This document shows positions 24,183 to 32,035 of a stretch of DNA of 64,000 nt, piece by piece. The stretch covers positions 40,114 to 104,113 of the forward strand of contig JEMY01000033.1 of NCBI GenBank assembly GCA_000585075.1. The letters are read 5' to 3'. This stretch comes from Candidatus Accumulibacter regalis. Its GTDB lineage: Bacteria; Pseudomonadota; Gammaproteobacteria; Burkholderiales; Rhodocyclaceae. Each line of letters opens with the position of its first letter. The stretch's first letter is position 1. The notes under the pieces were generated by a model that was not told the DNA's origin, ran no database searches, and saw only the letters and a program-made list of their open reading frames with translations. Both the position numbers and the translations under genes were made by a program.

Positions 24183-26147
24183 TCAGACGGCGAACTGCAG
24201 CGCCGCCAGCCGCGCGTAGAGTCCGCCGCGCTCGATCAGTTCGAGGTGCGTGCCGGCGTCGATCACCTGCCCGTGATCGAGGACGATGATCCGGTCGGCG
24301 CGTTGCACGGTGGCCAGGCGGTGGGCGATGACGATCGTCGTCCGCCCGCTCATCGCCGCTTCCAGCGCTGCCTGCACGACGCGCTCGCTTGCCGCGTCAA
24401 GGCTGCTCGTCGCTTCGTCGAGCAGGAGCAGCGGCGCGTTCTTCAGAATGGCGCGCGCGATGGCGATCCTTTGCCGCTGCCCGCCCGACAGGCGAACGCC
24501 GCGCTCGCCGACGAAGGTGGCGTAGCCCTCGGGCAGTCGCTGCACGAATTCGTCGACGAAGGCGGCAGCCGCGGCAGCCCGGGTTTCGTCGTCGCTGGCC
24601 TGCGGCCGACCGTAGCGAATATTCTCGGCGACGCTGCCCGAGAAGATCACCGCTTCCTGCGCCACCACCGCGATGCGCCGGCGCAGTTCGTCCAGGCGCA
24701 CGCAGCGCAGGTCGATGCCGTCGATGCGGATGGCGCCCTCGCTGACGTCGTAGAAACGCTGCAGCAACTGGAAGACGGTCGTCTTGCCGGCGCCGGACGG
24801 ACCCACCAGGGCCACCGTCTGGCCGGCCGCTATGCTCAGATCGAGGCCCTGCAGAACGGGCTGGCCCGGCCGCGATGGATAGGCGAAGCGCAGCTCTTCG
24901 AAAGTGACGCACAGTCCGCCGGCGGGCGCTGGCAACGCGACCGGCGCCACCGGCTCGGCAATCGGCGAGCGCAGGCTGAGCAGTTCCATCAGCCGCTCGG
25001 TCGCCCCCGAGGCGCGCAGCAGATCTCCCCAGACCTCGGCGAGCACCGCCACGCTGCCGGCGACAAGCATCACGTAGAGCGCCGTCTGACTCAGCTGACC
25101 GGCGCTCATCTGGCCGGCGAGTACAGCCTGAACGCCACCGTACAAGCCGTAGAGCAGCGAGCCGAAAACGCCGATGATGACAAAGGCGGTGAATGCCGAA
25201 CGCATCGCGGTACGCCGGATCGAGGTCACGAAGGCCTTCTCGTTGGCGGCCGAGAAGCGCGCCGCTTCGGCCTCCTCCTGGGTGTAGCTCTGGACAATCG
25301 AAATGGCGTTGAGAATCTCGCCGGCAATGCCACTGGTATCGGCGATGCGATCCTGACTGGCACGCGACAGTTTGCGCACGCGCCGGCCGATGAGCACCGC
25401 CGGGAGAACGAAGAGCACGATGATCCCGGCGACGGTGAGCATCAGCCGCGGCGTCGTGCTGACGAGCATGGTCAGGCCGCCGGCCAGGAGCACGACGTTG
25501 CGCAGCCCCATGCTGATACTCGAACCGACGGCGCTGTGAATCACCGTCGTGTCGGTGGTCAGGCGCGAGAGCACTTCGCCCGATTTCAGCGTCTCGAAAA
25601 ATTGCGGGCTCTGCCGCAGCACGTGCGCATAGACGGCCTGGCGCAGGTCGGTGGTTACCCGTTCGCCGATCCAGCTGACCATGTAGTAGCGCGCCGCGGT
25701 GGCGACGCCGAGCACCACGGCCACCGCGAACAGCCACAGGAAATGCTCGCCAATCGCCGCCAGGCGTTGGCCAGGCTCGCTGCCGGGTGGCGCCGCCAAG
25801 CCGCCGTCGACCAGCAGCTTCACGGCAAACGGCAGGGTCAGTGTCGCCGCGGCCGCCAGCAGCAGGAGCAGCAGGGCGAGAGCGATCTGCCGACCATACG
25901 GTGCCACGTAGGGCAGCAGCGCGCGTAGCGGCCGCAGCCTCGGCCCTGGCGCAGGCTGCGCGCCGTCTGGAGTGGCCGCGGAGCGCTCGCCGGAGGCGTC
26001 CGGCTTCAGCCGAGCATCCCGCGCAGAACTCCCCAGGCGCCGCCCAGCCCGAGCGCAGCGAAGCAGAGCATCGACAGTCCGAAGCCCGCGCCGCGCGTCT
26101 TCGGGTCGCGCGCGTAGGCCAGCGCATACCAGACCCGGGCCAGCCAC
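24183..26147 (-). CDS. MsbA/BmrA-like ABC exporter (membrane and ATPase domains fused)
   Basis: Six membrane helices are followed by an ATPase domain with Walker A VGPSGAGKTT, signature LSGGQRQRIAIARAIL, Walker B LLLLDEATSSLD and switch His in VIAHRL. The coupling block FFETLKSGEVLSRLTTDTTV is typical of homodimeric type IV exporters of lipids or drugs. The start is a problem. The conserved part begins near LRALLPYVAPYG (about 25940), and the only standard start before it is a GTG at 26147, deep inside the MAPEG gene. A non-standard CTG at 26009 overlapping the MAPEG stop is plausible. The 26147 limit is therefore the outer bound, not a firm start. Confidence 0.87.
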   Translation of the reverse strand: MAGPGLVCAGLRARPEDARRGLRTVDALLRCARAGRRLGSSARDARLKPDASGERSAATPDGAQPAPGPRLRPLRALLPYVAPYGRQIALALLLLLLAAAATLTLPFAVKLLVDGGLAAPPGSEPGQRLAAIGEHFLWLFAVAVVLGVATAARYYMVSWIGERVTTDLRQAVYAHVLRQSPQFFETLKSGEVLSRLTTDTTVIHSAVGSSISMGLRNVVLLAGGLTMLVSTTPRLMLTVAGIIVLFVLPAVLIGRRVRKLSRASQDRIADTSGIAGEILNAISIVQSYTQEEAEAARFSAANEKAFVTSIRRTAMRSAFTAFVIIGVFGSLLYGLYGGVQAVLAGQMSAGQLSQTALYVMLVAGSVAVLAEVWGDLLRASGATERLMELLSLRSPIAEPVAPVALPAPAGGLCVTFEELRFAYPSRPGQPVLQGLDLSIAAGQTVALVGPSGAGKTTVFQLLQRFYDVSEGAIRIDGIDLRCVRLDELRRRIAVVAQEAVIFSGSVAENIRYGRPQASDDETRAAAAAAFVDEFVQRLPEGYATFVGERGVRLSGGQRQRIAIARAILKNAPLLLLDEATSSLDAASERVVQAALEAAMSGRTTIVIAHRLATVQRADRIIVLDHGQVIDAGTHLELIERGGLYARLAALQFAV

Positions 26148-26401
26148 CAGGCGCTGCCGAGCAGGGTTGCCCAGAACTCAGAGGTGTTCACGGCAAAGAC
26201 CCACAGTACGGGGAGAAAGGCGACCGTATTCTCGAGCGTGTTCATCTGAATACGATAGGCGATCTCGAACTGCGGGTGACCACTGGTCGCCGGCGCCTTG
26301 ATGGCAAACTTGATCCGGCAGCGACCGACGTAGGCAGTGCAGGCGAAGAGCAGCAGCGAGCAGGCGAGCGTAAGGAGGCTGGCTCCGGGGTAGGTGGTCA
26401 T
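26006..26401 (-). CDS. MAPEG family membrane protein
   Basis: 131 residues, four predicted membrane helices. RIQMNTLENTVAFLPVLWVFA is the family signature (glutathione-binding RxxxNxxE region), as in microsomal GST/FLAP-like proteins and bacterial YecN/YkaA relatives. Bacterial members are mostly uncharacterised; glutathione conjugation or peroxide reduction is possible. The start is ATG 26401. Its 3' end meets the 5' end of the ABC exporter gene, so the two may be co-expressed, and both would suit export or detoxification of hydrophobic compounds (inference). Confidence 0.88.
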   Translation of the reverse strand: MTTYPGASLLTLACSLLLFACTAYVGRCRIKFAIKAPATSGHPQFEIAYRIQMNTLENTVAFLPVLWVFAVNTSEFWATLLGSAWWLARVWYALAYARDPKTRGAGFGLSMLCFAALGLGGAWGVLRGMLG

Positions 26402-26512
26402 GGCTTTTTTCCATCAGCAGCAGTGCGACGCACACTATACCCCGTGAGCATCGTTCCCGGGCCGCTCGCGGCCCTGCGCAAGCTGATTCCGCGACCAATG
26501 GCATTCGCTTTC

Positions 26513-26535
26513 GCGTAAACTGCGTCACGTTACGC
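26513..26535. promoter_or_regulatory. Short inverted repeat in the MAPEG/unknown intergenic region
   Basis: GCGTAA and TTACGC flank an 11-base loop at 26513-26535, between the divergent MAPEG gene and the unknown exported protein. A GC hairpin (GGCGG-cttc-CCGCC) lies shortly downstream at about 26556. These could be regulatory; evidence is limited to symmetry. Confidence 0.3.
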
Positions 26536-26697
26536 TAGGTGAATTGGCCTGAAAATGGCGGCTTCCCGCCTTGCCCGGCCAGCGCAGCATTGGACCTTGC
26601 GCCGTCTGGGCGAGCGTTCTGGCAAAAATCAGACGCACCTGGAGGCATTTATCACTGACTCCTCATGTACTCCGACGACAGCATACCCACGGACCCA

Positions 26698-28002
26698 ATG
26701 AGCATGAAAACCAAGCATCTCCTTCGCCACGCCGTGACAGCACTGCTACTGCTGGCAAGCTTTGCCGCACTGCCCGCGGAGCAGGAGCAAGCCGAGAACG
26801 ATTGGCAAATCGACAACGCGACGGTTACCGAGGTGCCGTTTTTCAGGCAACTGATCGACGGCCAGTGGTTTGAGCGCAGGCCGCGCAACCGAGGGACTTT
26901 CCTTGAAGTACGCGCCACGCTCAAGGTCGCGGGTGACGGATCGTTCGGACCAAGCAGCCTGGCAACTGCCGGCCTCCTGGCCGGAGCCGGCGACGTGCCG
27001 ATAGGCGCAGAATTGCTGGCTGTCGGCGTGGTCAGGACGAATTGCCTCTACCTGCGGGCCCCGATTGGCGCCGGCAACGAGACCTTCGCCAAGCTCGGCG
27101 CCGGCAACGAAATCGCCATTCTGCGCGAGAGCGATGCCAATGGCCCCCTGTTTCTCAGAACGCGTGCCCCCAGTCTCGAACTGTGCATGGTGTTCGAGTT
27201 GCCGGATACGCCGCCGTCACCATTGCGCTGGCGCTTCGCGGAACGGACGATTCCGCTCGCCGCCGGCACAAGATCCCCTGCCGAATCCGAAGCGGCGGCC
27301 AGCGACCCGCTCGATTCCGCCGCATCACTCGCGTCTTCGCCGTCAGTGCCGCCGCTCTGGCGACGGGCGATTTCCTCGCCTCTGCTGTGGACCGCGCTGG
27401 TCCTGGCTGCGCTGGCCCTGGTCGGCGGCGTCGCCTTGCAACGGCTATGGCGCCGCCACCGCCTGGCAAACGGCAGCGGCAGCCACGCGGACAGCTCGTC
27501 GGCGCTGGACATCCCGCGGGTAGGTGCGGCACACCAGCCCACGCGCTTTGCCAGCGTCGAACCCGAAGCGGGCGCCGGCCACCTGCAGTTCCATGACGCC
27601 ATGGCGGCACTCCGACTGGGCGACTGGGAGCGGGCGAACGCCGTTTTCGGCGAGGCTATCGCGGTCGGGCTGACGCCCACCTTCGAAGCGGGCGCGTGGA
27701 GTCTGCGCGGCGAGGCGATGCTCAATGACGGCGACCTCGTCGGGGCAGCGACCTGCTTCCTGCGCGCGCTGAGCTCTCCCGGCGTGACGGTCGAGGCGGC
27801 CCTTCCCGCGGCCAGCCAGCTGGCCGCCATCTACCGGCAGCTCCGCCTGCGGCGGGATGCCGTGAAGATGGAGGATGTGCGCGCCCGGATCAACCCCTTC
27901 GCCGGCGATCTCGGTCCGCAGCGACTGGAGTTGATCGCCAGCCTGGCCAGGGAGCTCAAACACAAGAAGCGCACCAGGATGCTCGCCCGCCTCATTCCCT
28001 GA
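26698..28002 (+). CDS. Unknown exported protein with one membrane anchor and a TPR-like cytoplasmic tail
   Basis: About 434 residues; not recognised as a named family. It starts MSMKTKHLLRHAVTALLLLASFAALPA, a signal peptide or anchor, and continues with about 170 residues of mixed strand-like sequence (WQIDNATVTEVPFFRQLIDG). A Ser/Ala-rich linker leads to a clear membrane helix (LLWTALVLAALALVGGVAL) followed by Arg-rich RLWRRHR. The last about 150 residues are helical, with TPR-like spacing (AALRLGDWERANAVFGEAIA...AWSLRGEAMLNDGDLVGAA). The layout suggests a periplasmic module tied to a cytoplasmic scaffold. ATG 26698 or 26704 fits the signal; the frame opens upstream at 26665. Confidence 0.8.
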   Translation: MSMKTKHLLRHAVTALLLLASFAALPAEQEQAENDWQIDNATVTEVPFFRQLIDGQWFERRPRNRGTFLEVRATLKVAGDGSFGPSSLATAGLLAGAGDVPIGAELLAVGVVRTNCLYLRAPIGAGNETFAKLGAGNEIAILRESDANGPLFLRTRAPSLELCMVFELPDTPPSPLRWRFAERTIPLAAGTRSPAESEAAASDPLDSAASLASSPSVPPLWRRAISSPLLWTALVLAALALVGGVALQRLWRRHRLANGSGSHADSSSALDIPRVGAAHQPTRFASVEPEAGAGHLQFHDAMAALRLGDWERANAVFGEAIAVGLTPTFEAGAWSLRGEAMLNDGDLVGAATCFLRALSSPGVTVEAALPAASQLAAIYRQLRLRRDAVKMEDVRARINPFAGDLGPQRLELIASLARELKHKKRTRMLARLIP

Positions 28003-28013
28003 ACTCGCCACCG

Positions 28014-28039
28014 CGGCCAGGCCGAGCCAGGCCTGGCCG
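28014..28039 (+). terminator. Candidate terminator hairpin after the TPR-like gene
   Basis: CGGCCAGGCC (28014-28023) and GGCCTGGCCG (28030-28039) form a perfect 10-base stem with a 6-base loop, 12 bases after the stop codon. No T-run follows. Confidence 0.5.
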
Positions 28040-28130
28040 ACGCTTGCCGGCAGCGCGACGCGGGCGGAATACGGGCACGCGCGTTTATGGGTAGAATGTG
28101 CCCTTGCCAAGCCATCATTCAGGGAGTTCC

Positions 28131-28568
28131 GTGTTCGATCCGCTGCGCAGCCAGCTACGCATCCTCCTGCTCGCCGGCCCGCTGCTTTTCGGCAGCAGCG
28201 GTTGTGACATGGTCAAGGAGAAACTGGGGTTGGAAGAACCTGTCGCCAAGGCTGCCCGGCTGGCTGCCGAGGGACAGGCGGTCGGAGGCGGCTGCCGCCA
28301 GTCGGGGCGCGCCATCGAGGATTGCTACTCGATCTATTCCTGGCTGCCAAAGGCCGCCATCTATCAGGGCTGGCGCGACATGGACAGCTACATGCGCGAG
28401 AACAAGCTGGATACCGTCGAGCCGCAACTGCCGCCGCCACAACCCCCCGGTGCCAGGAAGAAGAGAAGGCCGACCGCAACGGATGCTGGCGACGAAGCGA
28501 AAGCCGCAGCGAGTGACAGGAGCGACGCCAACCCCGGCAGCGAGCGACAGGCCGGCAGTAGCCACTGA
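28131..28568 (+). CDS. Small lipoprotein of unknown function
   Basis: About 145 residues from GTG 28131, which has AGGGAG 4 bases upstream. The N-terminus ends in a lipobox-like LLFGSSGC, so the mature protein should begin at Cys and be membrane-anchored. The mature part has two further Cys (GGGCRQSG and EDCYSIYSWLPK) that may pair, then WRDMDSYMRENKLDTVEP, and a Pro/Lys/Asp-rich disordered tail of about 45 residues. I do not recognise the family. It sits alone between a hairpin and the convergent aldo/keto reductase. Confidence 0.75.
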   Translation: MFDPLRSQLRILLLAGPLLFGSSGCDMVKEKLGLEEPVAKAARLAAEGQAVGGGCRQSGRAIEDCYSIYSWLPKAAIYQGWRDMDSYMRENKLDTVEPQLPPPQPPGARKKRRPTATDAGDEAKAAASDRSDANPGSERQAGSSH

Positions 28569-28583
28569 GCGCCTCCTGCCGCC

Positions 28584-29621
28584 TCAAGGCGCGGGATTGG
28601 TGTAGCGCAGATGAAGCTCGTTGATCTCGGCCAGCAACGGTGCCGACAGGTGCACCGCCAGGGCGCCGAGATTCTCGTCGAGCTGCGCGATGCTCGTCGC
28701 ACCGATGATCGTGCTGGCCGAAAACCAGCGTGAGTAAACGAACGCCAGCGCCAGCTGGCTCGGCGTCAGCCCGTGCCGGCGGGCGAGGTCGGCATAGGCA
28801 GCGACCGCCGGCACGACGTTGAACTTTGTGTAGCGCTGACCGAAACCGGCGAACCGCGTGATCCGGCCTGCCGCGTTCGCGTCGACCAGATACTTTCCCG
28901 AAAGCGTGCCAAAGGCGAGCGGCGAGTACGGCAGCAGGCCGATGTTTTCCCGCTGGCAGACCTCGGCCAGCCCGCTCTCATAAACCCGGTTGAGCAGGTT
29001 GTACGCATTCTGCAGCGAGACCGGTCGTGGCAAATCGTGCTCACGCGCCAGGCGGACGAACTCCATGACTCCCCAGGGGTGCTCATTGGACAGACCGAAG
29101 TAGCGAATCTTGCCTTCCCGCACCAGCGTCGCCAGCGCCTGCAAGGTCTCCAGAATCGGCGTCGACTCGTGCTCCTTGGCGGGATCGTACTGCCACTGGC
29201 CGAACATCGGCTGATTGCGCGCCGGCCAGTGCAACTGGTAGAGATCGACGTAATCGGTGCGCAAACGGCGCAACGAAGCTTCGACCCCGGCACGCAGGCT
29301 GGCCAGGTCGAATGCCAACTCGCCGCCACGGATCCAGTTCAGGCCGCGCGACGGTCCGGCGGCCTTGCTGGCAACGATCACCTGCTGCCGCGACTGCCCG
29401 GCCAGCCAGTTGCCGACGATCTCTTCGGTCCGGCCACAGGTGGCGGCCCGCGGGGGCACCGGATACATTTCGGCGGTATCGATGAAGTTGACCCCGGCAG
29501 CAAAGGCGCGGTCGAGCTGCGCATGCGCTTCGCGCTCGCTGTTCTGCTCGCCGAAGGTCATTGTCCCGAGACAGATCTCGGACACCTGCAGAGCACTGTT
29601 GCCAAGCTGCCTGTTGTTCAT
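28584..29621 (-). CDS. tas: Aldo/keto reductase, Tas type
   Basis: 345 residues, the usual length of Tas-like NADPH-dependent aldo/keto reductases. Family landmarks are LGTMTFGEQN near the N-terminus, the catalytic region FIDTAEMYPVPP (Asp and Tyr), the catalytic Lys in VIVASKAAGPSRG, DYVDLYQLHWPARN with the active-site His, and the cofactor end TIIGATSIAQLDENLGAL. It would reduce an aldehyde or ketone; the physiological substrate of Tas proteins is not settled. The start has GGGAGGAAGC immediately upstream. Divergent from the DUF1631 gene. Confidence 0.92.
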   Translation of the reverse strand: MNNRQLGNSALQVSEICLGTMTFGEQNSEREAHAQLDRAFAAGVNFIDTAEMYPVPPRAATCGRTEEIVGNWLAGQSRQQVIVASKAAGPSRGLNWIRGGELAFDLASLRAGVEASLRRLRTDYVDLYQLHWPARNQPMFGQWQYDPAKEHESTPILETLQALATLVREGKIRYFGLSNEHPWGVMEFVRLAREHDLPRPVSLQNAYNLLNRVYESGLAEVCQRENIGLLPYSPLAFGTLSGKYLVDANAAGRITRFAGFGQRYTKFNVVPAVAAYADLARRHGLTPSQLALAFVYSRWFSASTIIGATSIAQLDENLGALAVHLSAPLLAEINELHLRYTNPAP

Positions 29622-29700
29622 GCTTCCTCCCTTTGCGGTGCACCCATCGCCAGGACGACGAGGTCAACGCCGCGAGCACCAGACCTCGGTCATCCTCATC

Positions 29701-29706
29701 TATAAT
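29701..29706 (+). promoter_or_regulatory. Possible -10 box upstream of the DUF1631 gene
   Basis: A TATAAT hexamer lies 112 bases before the DUF1631 start in the divergent spacer. No matching -35 box is evident at 17 bases, so this is a weak candidate. Confidence 0.25.
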
Positions 29707-29817
29707 CCCGCCATAAAAGCTGCGCCATTCGCGGTCGGGGCGCGCCGGATACGATACACTCAATCGCCACCGCCCACTGACTTCCACCGGAACAGCGACC
29801 GAACAGCCCAGCGATAT

Positions 29818-31932
29818 ATGCCAGATCAGCACCAGCCGCCTCCGCCAACGCCTGCAAACGACTATCGTGCGCAGGTTCTGCTCGCCAGCAGGAACCTGTT
29901 TCAGCAGCGGCTCAGAAAACTGGTCAGTGAAGCAGGCGGCAACATCTCGGCGAGCCTGGACGCCTTCAGCCGCGAAGTCGGCGACGCCCACGATGTGCTG
30001 GCATCGGCCAACCCGCTTGATGGGTTCGATCAGGTTGCAAGCCTGACCGCCTCGCGTCTGACGCTGATGGGCGACGATGACCTCGAAGTGGGAATTCGGC
30101 TACGTGAAATCGCCACCCACCTGCGTGATGCCGGCGGCCGCGAGCTATGGCGCAGCCGTTCGCTCTACCTGACCTTGCTGGATCGCACGACGATGGGACC
30201 GGATAACAATCCGGTGGGCCCGGAAGCCATTTGCGAAGGCCTCGCGGCGCTCTGTGCGCAGCACGACGGCAGCATCGAGCAGACCTTCGCCATGCTCGAC
30301 CGGGTCGAGGATCTCCTGTGCCAGGGGTTGCCGGCGCTGTATGCCGAGATCAACGAGCTGCTGACGAAACTGGGCGTCGAGCCGGCGCAGGCGCACTACA
30401 CGGCCAACGTCGCGTCGCCGGCCAGGCCGGCTGGCGGGCAAGCGGCAAGCGCCGGCACGCAGCCCGCCACGAATGCGCTGCTGCTGCTCCAGGACGTGCT
30501 GCGCCACCGCAGCGGCCTGCTGCAAGCGGGAGCTGGCGGCCACTTCGTCGCCGCCGATGGCCAGGCAGAGGCGGCGAATCCCTTGCTCGACGACGCCGCG
30601 GCGGCGTACATGCTGAAGGACCTGCTCGAACGGCTGACGGCCCTCGAACTGCGCTCGGCATCGTCCCCCGCCGCCGGCCACGACGAATCGTCGCCGTCCG
30701 CGCCGCGCCCTCTGAAATCGAGCGATCTCGACGTACCGCTGGGCAGGACCGAGGCCCTCACGCTGGACACCATGGCGCTGATCTTCGAAGCCATTTTCGA
30801 ATCCGCGGACATCCCCGACGCGGTCAAGGGAATTATCGGGCGCCTGCAGATTCCCCTCCTGAAGCAGGCCATCGTCGATCCGACCCTATTTGCCAACAAC
30901 CAGCATCCGGCCCGCCTGCTGATCAATCGCATGGCCCGCGCGGCCGTCGGGCTTCCCCCGAATACGGGCGTGGATCATCCGCTGTGCAAGCGGATCGCCG
31001 CCATCGCCAGTGCGCTCCGCGACCCGCGCGAGGAAAGCGGCGATGGACTTGGCAAGGCACTCGCCGAACTCGACGCGCTGGTCAACGAAGGTGACCAGGC
31101 GGTGCGCGCGGCCGCTGCCGGCCATATCCGGCTGGTCGTCGAGCATGAACAGGCCATCGCCGCCCAGCAGGCAGCCGAGACATGGCTGCGCGCCAGCCTG
31201 GCGCGCACACGCTCACCGGAAATCGCCGCCTTTCTCGAACGTTACTGGGTGCGCGTGATGGCCGCGGCGGCCCAGGCGGGTGGCACCGAGGGTGCACGCT
31301 GGCAACAGGACAGCGCGACGGGAGGAGAGCTGATCTGGAGCGTGCAGCCGAAGCAGACCAACGAGGAACGCAAGCACCTTGCCGGCATGGCCTCGTCACT
31401 GATCAAGCGCATTGGCGGCGGGCTCGATGGAATCGGGATTTCCAGCGCCGAAAGGCTTCCTTTCCTCAACCGCCTGTTCGACCTGCAAACCGCGGCGCTG
31501 CGCGGCCAGGCGCAGGAAAAGGTCACGCCGGCAGGGCTGCCGCTGGAGCGGCGAAGCCAGGGCAGACCAGCGAGCGGCCCGGCCGCCAAGGGTGGGACGT
31601 GCGCACTCGGAAGCGGCGAGTTGCAGGTTCACTACCTCGCCCACGCGGACGACGAGGCCACGGCCCGCGCCGCCGCCAGCAGTGGCTGGCAGGTCGGCGA
31701 CTGGCTGCGCTTCGCGCTGCCCGATCGGGAGCAGGAGCCACTTTGTGGTCTGTGCTGCTGGCAGAGTCCGTCGTCGCACACGGTGCTCCTTTTCAACCCC
31801 GTCTGGGGCTACGCCGTCGCCCTACCGAGCGCGCTGCTCGAGCAGCAGGTGCGCGCAGGCCGCGCGCAGGTCGTCTCCGGGATGGCCACCTTCGACAGCG
31901 CTGCCGAACGCGCCCTGCGTCTTCTCGACTGA
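29818..31932 (+). CDS. DUF1631 family protein
   Basis: 704 residues, soluble and largely helical, matching the proteobacterial DUF1631 family whose role is not established. Recognisable family features are the N-terminal LLASRNLFQQRLRKLV and LTASRLTLMGDDDLEVGI, the middle LIFEAIFESADIPDAVKGII, the conserved FANNQHPARLLINRMARAAVG, and a C-terminal PilZ-like segment (WQVGDWLRFALPDREQE...LFNPVWGYAVALP). The C-terminal part could bind a nucleotide second messenger, but no clear RxxxR motif is visible, so that stays open. ATG 29818 lacks a strong ribosome-binding site. Confidence 0.83.
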   Translation: MPDQHQPPPPTPANDYRAQVLLASRNLFQQRLRKLVSEAGGNISASLDAFSREVGDAHDVLASANPLDGFDQVASLTASRLTLMGDDDLEVGIRLREIATHLRDAGGRELWRSRSLYLTLLDRTTMGPDNNPVGPEAICEGLAALCAQHDGSIEQTFAMLDRVEDLLCQGLPALYAEINELLTKLGVEPAQAHYTANVASPARPAGGQAASAGTQPATNALLLLQDVLRHRSGLLQAGAGGHFVAADGQAEAANPLLDDAAAAYMLKDLLERLTALELRSASSPAAGHDESSPSAPRPLKSSDLDVPLGRTEALTLDTMALIFEAIFESADIPDAVKGIIGRLQIPLLKQAIVDPTLFANNQHPARLLINRMARAAVGLPPNTGVDHPLCKRIAAIASALRDPREESGDGLGKALAELDALVNEGDQAVRAAAAGHIRLVVEHEQAIAAQQAAETWLRASLARTRSPEIAAFLERYWVRVMAAAAQAGGTEGARWQQDSATGGELIWSVQPKQTNEERKHLAGMASSLIKRIGGGLDGIGISSAERLPFLNRLFDLQTAALRGQAQEKVTPAGLPLERRSQGRPASGPAAKGGTCALGSGELQVHYLAHADDEATARAAASSGWQVGDWLRFALPDREQEPLCGLCCWQSPSSHTVLLFNPVWGYAVALPSALLEQQVRAGRAQVVSGMATFDSAAERALRLLD

Positions 31933-32006
31933 CCGAGCGCCGCGCCGGGCAACCCGGCCAGTCCTTCGCTCCCCGCCGTCGCCTCTGGGCCCGCCGCAGA
32001 TCAATG

Positions 32007-32012
32007 TATAAT
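32007..32012 (+). promoter_or_regulatory. Consensus -10 box upstream of rhlE
   Basis: A perfect TATAAT lies 23 bases before the helicase start, in an AT-rich patch (tgtataatctcgttttttc). The predicted transcript would begin near 32019 with a leader under 30 bases. The -35 region is not consensus. Confidence 0.5.
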
Positions 32013-32035
32013 CTCGTTTTTTCTGTGTTCGAGCG

